Source of the DNA: CBDUMN01 sp965368335
Lineage (GTDB): Bacteria > Pseudomonadota > Alphaproteobacteria > Rhodospirillales > JAPHRK01
Direction: 5' to 3'
Length of the DNA stretch: 9,639 nucleotides
NCBI GenBank assembly: GCA_965368335.1
Contig: CBDUMN010000119.1
Span: 1-9,639, forward strand
In this document: positions 6,745 through 9,639 of the stretch, one piece after another
Layout of the letters: each line of letters opens with the position of its first letter
Numbering within the stretch: the first letter of the stretch is position 1
The notes under the pieces: generated by a model
Database searches by the model: none
The model's input: only the letters and a program-made list of their open reading frames with translations
What the model was told of the DNA's origin: nothing
Translations under genes and position numbers: made by a program

Positions 6745-7920
6745 TTATTGGGCCGCTTGGATTGTATCGTTCCCGGCTGGAGTTCCGTCGATCGTCAGCG
6801 TATCGCTGAAAACGGCGCGGCTTCGCCCGGCTTGTTTGGCCTGATACATCCGCTGATCGGCCAGTTCGATGAGATCGTGCCAATCTTCAAGGGAATCGTC
6901 CATTCGTTCGGTCACGCCGATGCTGGCGGTCAGTGGACGACCATCGGGACGGGTGCCGAGCCAGTCTTCAAGAATGCGGTCGATAACCAGGCGTGCGCCT
7001 TGTTTGTCGGTATTGGGCAGAGCGACGATGAACTCTTCGCCGCCCCAGCGAACCATCGTATCGCTGTTTCTAAGCTTTTCCCTCAGGTGATCGACGAAGG
7101 AGCAAAGCGCCTTGTCGCCTTCTTCATGCCCGTAGGTGTCGTTGATCGCTTTGAAGTTATCGACATCGAGAAACAGAATGGTGAAGGGCGCATGCTGGCG
7201 TACAGCGACGCGGAACTGAATATCGATCATTTCAGACCCGCTCTCGCGGGTGAAAATCTTAGTCAGCGGGTCCTGGCTGGCTCGACTGACCAGGGCGATC
7301 ATATAGCGTAGAAGCGACATGGATGAAAAAATCGATGCGCCAAACAGCAGCATCGCCAGCCAGAGCATTCCGACGAACTTTTCCCAGGTAAAAGCGTCGT
7401 TGATGTAGGTTCCATAGGCGGCAATGGCGAGGAAGGGGGTGCCGAAGGTCAGGAGTTCGAGCAGCGTTAAGGGAAAAACGCTCAAACCCGCCAGAACGAT
7501 AAATGGCAACAATCCATACAGATAAACGGCAACGCGGCCGAACTGATCCAATTCCAATCCTGAAAACAACGGAAGTGAAATGAAATAGAATGCCGGCGGT
7601 CCGATGAGCATCAGGGTCATCATCAGGTAAGTCGTTTTGGCGGTTACTTCCAAGCGCCAAGGCCAGGCGAGGAGGGCGAAAATGCCCGCCGAAACGACCC
7701 GCATGATCGTTAGGGTCAGCCACTCAGGGTAGGGAAAAACGAAGAAATCGACAATTGACCAGAGGGGCACGATGATGGCGAAGACGAACGACAGCAACTG
7801 AATTCGGCCGATAATGTGCGAAAGCCGGTGCCGGTGCAGATAAGGCGAGTGCGGTTCTGTCGAGATCAGATGGAAAAACTGATCGACTGAAATATTCAGT
7901 AGATTCCGAAAATGCTGCAA
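6745..7920 (-). CDS. Membrane-bound diguanylate cyclase (GGDEF)
   Basis: A 391-residue protein that should make cyclic-di-GMP from two GTP. About five to six hydrophobic segments fill residues 38-207, a sensory or anchoring membrane domain I cannot assign to a named MASE family. The C-terminal GGDEF domain is about 215-375: DPLTKIFTR (217-225), metal-binding Asp252 in FLDVDNFKAIND, catalytic motif RWGGEEF (291-297), and ADQRMYQAKQAGR near the end. An inhibitory I-site, RNSD (284-287), stands exactly five residues before GGEEF, so product inhibition is expected. No EAL domain is present. The TTG start at 7920 is the first start after an in-frame stop and has AGGTGG just upstream; the next Met is at residue 73, inside the membrane part. 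An imperfect tandem repeat lies 48 bases upstream. It precedes a hemerythrin sensor kinase on the same strand, so the two may share regulation. Confidence 0.93.
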   Translation of the reverse strand: MQHFRNLLNISVDQFFHLISTEPHSPYLHRHRLSHIIGRIQLLSFVFAIIVPLWSIVDFFVFPYPEWLTLTIMRVVSAGIFALLAWPWRLEVTAKTTYLMMTLMLIGPPAFYFISLPLFSGLELDQFGRVAVYLYGLLPFIVLAGLSVFPLTLLELLTFGTPFLAIAAYGTYINDAFTWEKFVGMLWLAMLLFGASIFSSMSLLRYMIALVSRASQDPLTKIFTRESGSEMIDIQFRVAVRQHAPFTILFLDVDNFKAINDTYGHEEGDKALCSFVDHLREKLRNSDTMVRWGGEEFIVALPNTDKQGARLVIDRILEDWLGTRPDGRPLTASIGVTERMDDSLEDWHDLIELADQRMYQAKQAGRSRAVFSDTLTIDGTPAGNDTIQAAQ

Positions 7921-7924
7921 TGTC

Positions 7925-7930
7925 CCACCT
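7925..7930 (-). promoter_or_regulatory. Shine-Dalgarno for the cyclase TTG start
   Basis: AGGTGG on the minus strand, with 4 bases between it and the TTG at 7920. The spacing is slightly short, but no other in-frame start exists before the upstream stop codon, so it decides the start. Confidence 0.6.
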
Positions 7931-7967
7931 AGCGCATTTATTTCGGTTCAAGCCTCAAGAGCTTAAC

Positions 7968-8010
7968 GCCGAGTTTTATAATCTTTAGTCGAGTTTCTTA
8001 TAATTCTTTA
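7968..8010. repeat. Imperfect tandem direct repeat, 20 and 23 bases, upstream of the cyclase
   Basis: Copy one is 7968-7987 and copy two 7988-8010, directly adjacent. They share the pattern G(C/T)CGAGTTT, then TATAAT, then CTTTA on the plus strand; copy two differs by one substitution and three extra bases. The pair sits in the AT-rich 110-base gap between the radC stop and the cyclase start. It could be a paired operator, or overlapping promoter elements: on the minus strand each copy contains a TATAA core resembling a -10 box. Repeat seen; function inferred. Confidence 0.6.
7973..8002 (-). promoter_or_regulatory. Possible sigma70-like promoter for the cyclase
   Basis: On the minus strand TATAAA (5 of 6 to the -10 consensus) lies about 50 bases before the TTG start, in an AT-rich patch unlike the surrounding GC-rich coding DNA. 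The hexamer 17 bases further upstream, TTATAA, matches the -35 consensus at only 3 positions. It is a weak candidate that overlaps the tandem repeat. It is offered because the cyclase and kinase probably need a promoter separate from map-radC. Confidence 0.25.
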
Positions 8011-8030
8011 AATGTTAACTTGTCCTGAAA

Positions 8031-8966
8031 TTAAAGCAACCCCTCACTCTTAAAAGAGCAATAAGTTGATCTAGACACGATCACATGGTCATGCAACGTC
8101 ACGCCGAGCCTTTCGCCTGCTTCGGCGATCTCCTTGGTCATTTCGATGTCCATTTTCGACGGGGTCGGATCACCGCTGGGGTGGTTGTGGACCATAATGA
8201 GCGCCGAGGCGTTGAGGTCGAGGGCGCGTTTGATGACTTCGCGGGGGTAAACTGGCGTGTGGTCTACCGTCCCTTCCTGCTGAAGCTCGTCGGCAATCAA
8301 TACGTTTTTGCGGTTGAGGAAGAGGATGCGAAATTGTTCGGTCTTGTTATAGCCCATGGAGGCGCGGCAATAATCCATCAGTGCCTGCCAGGATGAGAGA
8401 ACCGGTTTTTCCATGACCTCCGACCGGCTGAGTCGAAGCGCGGCTTCGCGTAGGGCTTTTAGGTGGACAACCGTCTGCTGGCTAACCTTTTCGAATTCGG
8501 CCAAGCGTTCCGGTGTCGCATTCAGGACATCGCCGAAGCTGCCGAAATGTTCGATCAGTTCTTTGGCCAGCGGTTTCACATCGACCCGGGGAATGGAATA
8601 GAAAAGCAGCAGTTCCAGCAGTTCGTAGTCGGGGAGATTTTGCCCCATGTCGGAAAGGAACCGATCCCGCAATCGCTGACGATGACCATGGTAATGGGGC
8701 TTGTCTTCACTGGGCTCGGCCAGTCCCGGTCCCTGCCCGATGGCTTCGGCGATCTTGGTTGCGGGATGATGATCGCCGGTAAAGTGCCAGGCCTTTTTCA
8801 GCTTGTCCCATTCTCCGCCTGCAGTGCGCAGCGCAGCTCTGTGGGGATGGGTGTCGCCCGAAATACGGTAGAGTGGGTTTCCGTCGGGACCGGTGAGTTC
8901 AATCAAGCTCAGTCCGGCGCGTTCCAGCGCAGCGAGAGCTTCCGAAGCGCGGTCCCCCCCATCCAT
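8031..8966 (-). CDS. radC: RadC-family JAB/MPN protein with an N-terminal GGxW-type extension
   Basis: 311 residues from ATG 8966. The frame could extend to a TTG at 9056, but that adds 30 Ser/Pro/Thr-rich residues lying wholly inside the map gene, so the ATG 4 bases after the map stop is preferred; its Shine-Dalgarno is weak (GAG 6 bases upstream), fitting translational coupling. Residues 1-78 are an extension with GDTHPHRAALRTAGGEWDKL (37-56) followed by KKAWHF, resembling the small DUF5710-like GD(T)..R..L...GG.W....KAW module. The RadC core begins at YHGHRQRLRDRF (92-103), continues through DYELLELLLFYSIPRVDVKPLAKEL (with a helix-hairpin-helix-like region about 141-171), and ends in the JAMM metalloprotease-like fold: Glu227, HNHPSGDPTPSKMD (260-273) with His260, His262 and Asp273. 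Known: RadC was named for DNA repair, but its role is unproven and the JAMM site suggests a metal-dependent hydrolase. Usual RadC length is about 220-230, so the extra length is the extension. Confidence 0.88.
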   Translation of the reverse strand: MDGGDRASEALAALERAGLSLIELTGPDGNPLYRISGDTHPHRAALRTAGGEWDKLKKAWHFTGDHHPATKIAEAIGQGPGLAEPSEDKPHYHGHRQRLRDRFLSDMGQNLPDYELLELLLFYSIPRVDVKPLAKELIEHFGSFGDVLNATPERLAEFEKVSQQTVVHLKALREAALRLSRSEVMEKPVLSSWQALMDYCRASMGYNKTEQFRILFLNRKNVLIADELQQEGTVDHTPVYPREVIKRALDLNASALIMVHNHPSGDPTPSKMDIEMTKEIAEAGERLGVTLHDHVIVSRSTYCSFKSEGLL

Positions 8967-8970
8967 CGGA

Positions 8971-9639
8971 TTACTCGTAGGGAGGCTGGTGCCAGCCCTT
9001 GGGTGAAAGGGTGAAGATTTCGTACCCGTCGTCGGTGACGGCGATGGAGTGTTCAAACTGGGCGGAAAGCGACTTATCTTTGGTTACCGCAGTCCAGCCG
9101 TCTTTGAGAATTTTAACGTCGTAACGGCCTAAGTTGATCATCGGTTCGATGGTGAAGAACATGCCGGGGCGCAGGGATGGGCCCGTTCCCGGTCTGCCGA
9201 AATGGGTGACGTTGGGGGCGTCGTGGAAAACCCGACCCAGTCCATGCCCGCAAAAATCGCGAACAACGGAGCAGCGCTGTTCTTCGGCATAGGTCTGGAT
9301 CGCGTGGCCGATATCGCCGACGGTCGCGCCGGGCTTGACCGCCTCAATGCCGAGCATCAGAGATTTATAGGTAATGTCGATCAGTCGCTTGGCCTTGACG
9401 CTGATTTTATCGACCGGGAACATGCGGCTGGTGTCGCCGTACCACCCGTTGAGAATGACCGTGACATCGATGTTGACGATATCGCCCTTGCTAAGAACCT
9501 TGTCGCCGGGGATGCCGTGGCAGACGACATGGTTGATCGAGGTGCAGATCGACTTGGGAAAGCCGCGGTAGTTAAGCGGTGCGGGAATGGCCCCGTTCTC
9601 AACAATAAAATCGTGGCAGAGAGTATCGAGTTCTTCCGT
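8971..9639 (-). CDS. map: Type I methionine aminopeptidase, 5' partial
   Basis: The frame runs off the right edge, so the start and roughly the first 30-50 residues are missing; 222 codons plus stop are present, and an internal ATG at 9423 is not the start. The enzyme removes the initiator Met from nascent cytosolic proteins with two divalent metals. All five metal ligands are visible: Asp at 9466-9468 (NIDVT), Asp at 9433-9435 (YGDTSRMF), His at 9244-9246 (FCGHGLG), Glu at 9145-9147 (FTIEPM) and Glu at 9052-9054 (QFEHS). The substrate-contacting His in VVCHGIP is also present. There is no N-terminal zinc-finger visible in the part seen. The C-terminus ends GWHQPPYE. The radC-family gene begins 4 bases after its stop, so the two are likely one operon. 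The gene is intact as far as the window shows and is expected to be essential. Confidence 0.96.
   Translation of the reverse strand, partial: TEELDTLCHDFIVENGAIPAPLNYRGFPKSICTSINHVVCHGIPGDKVLSKGDIVNIDVTVILNGWYGDTSRMFPVDKISVKAKRLIDITYKSLMLGIEAVKPGATVGDIGHAIQTYAEEQRCSVVRDFCGHGLGRVFHDAPNVTHFGRPGTGPSLRPGMFFTIEPMINLGRYDVKILKDGWTAVTKDKSLSAQFEHSIAVTDDGYEIFTLSPKGWHQPPYE

Noticed and set aside
6709..7311. A 200-residue open frame on the plus strand
   Set aside because: It lies antisense to the GGDEF domain, which has clear family motifs on the minus strand; the plus-strand product shows no recognisable domain.
7724..7951. A small 75-residue minus-strand frame at the start of the cyclase gene
   Set aside because: It overlaps the membrane part of the cyclase in another frame and has no family features.
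8463..9014. A 183-residue plus-strand open frame opposite radC
   Set aside because: It is antisense to the RadC core and JAMM-containing gene; composition mirrors the real gene and no domain is visible.
8967..9056. A 30-residue longer start (TTG 9056) for the RadC protein
   Set aside because: The added stretch is Ser/Pro/Thr-rich, lies fully inside map in another frame, and looks like a by-product of the map codons; ATG 8966 directly after the map stop is simpler.

Overview
The window looks like a piece of a chromosome from an alphaproteobacterium, most likely a free-living Rhodospirillales-type organism. This is inferred from the style of the proteins (a RadC that opens on a YHGHRQRL-type motif, an alphaproteobacterial-type methionine aminopeptidase, a sensor kinase with an extended PAS domain), from moderately high GC, and from the use of GTG and TTG starts. 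Coding density is high: there is no gene-free stretch longer than about 110 bases, and I see no tRNA, rRNA, CRISPR array, insertion sequence or phage gene.

Layout. Bases 1-4222 are a plus-strand block: a 5'-truncated BatB/BatC-type protein (VWA domain, membrane segments, TPR, long charged linker), then BatD, overlapping by 7 bases, then a zinc-independent medium-chain NADP-dependent oxidoreductase 22 bases downstream. Bases 4232-9639 are all minus strand. Read in the direction of transcription they are a 5'-truncated methionine aminopeptidase (map), a RadC-family protein with an unusual N-terminal extension, a membrane diguanylate cyclase, and a large hybrid sensor histidine kinase. The two blocks converge with only 9 bases between their stop codons.

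How the genes may work together. The Bat pair belongs to the MoxR/VWA/Bat (aerotolerance) class of envelope systems; the earlier genes of that operon should lie left of the window. map and radC are separated by 4 bases and are probably translated together. The most distinctive part is the signalling pair at 4232-7920. The kinase joins a periplasmic Tll0287-like (DUF3365) domain carrying a CxxCH c-type heme motif to a PAS domain, a complete histidine kinase core and a C-terminal bacteriohemerythrin domain in which one of the seven expected iron ligands appears to be replaced (His to Asp). The GGEEF cyclase just upstream has an intact I-site. Together they suggest a redox or O2/NO-responsive module tied to cyclic-di-GMP, though no response regulator lies in the window. 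An imperfect 20/23-base tandem repeat precedes the cyclase, and an 11-bp interrupted hairpin sits just before the kinase.

Nothing here is clearly a new system. The best leads are the heme-c plus hemerythrin kinase, its altered iron site, the tandem repeat, and the RadC extension.
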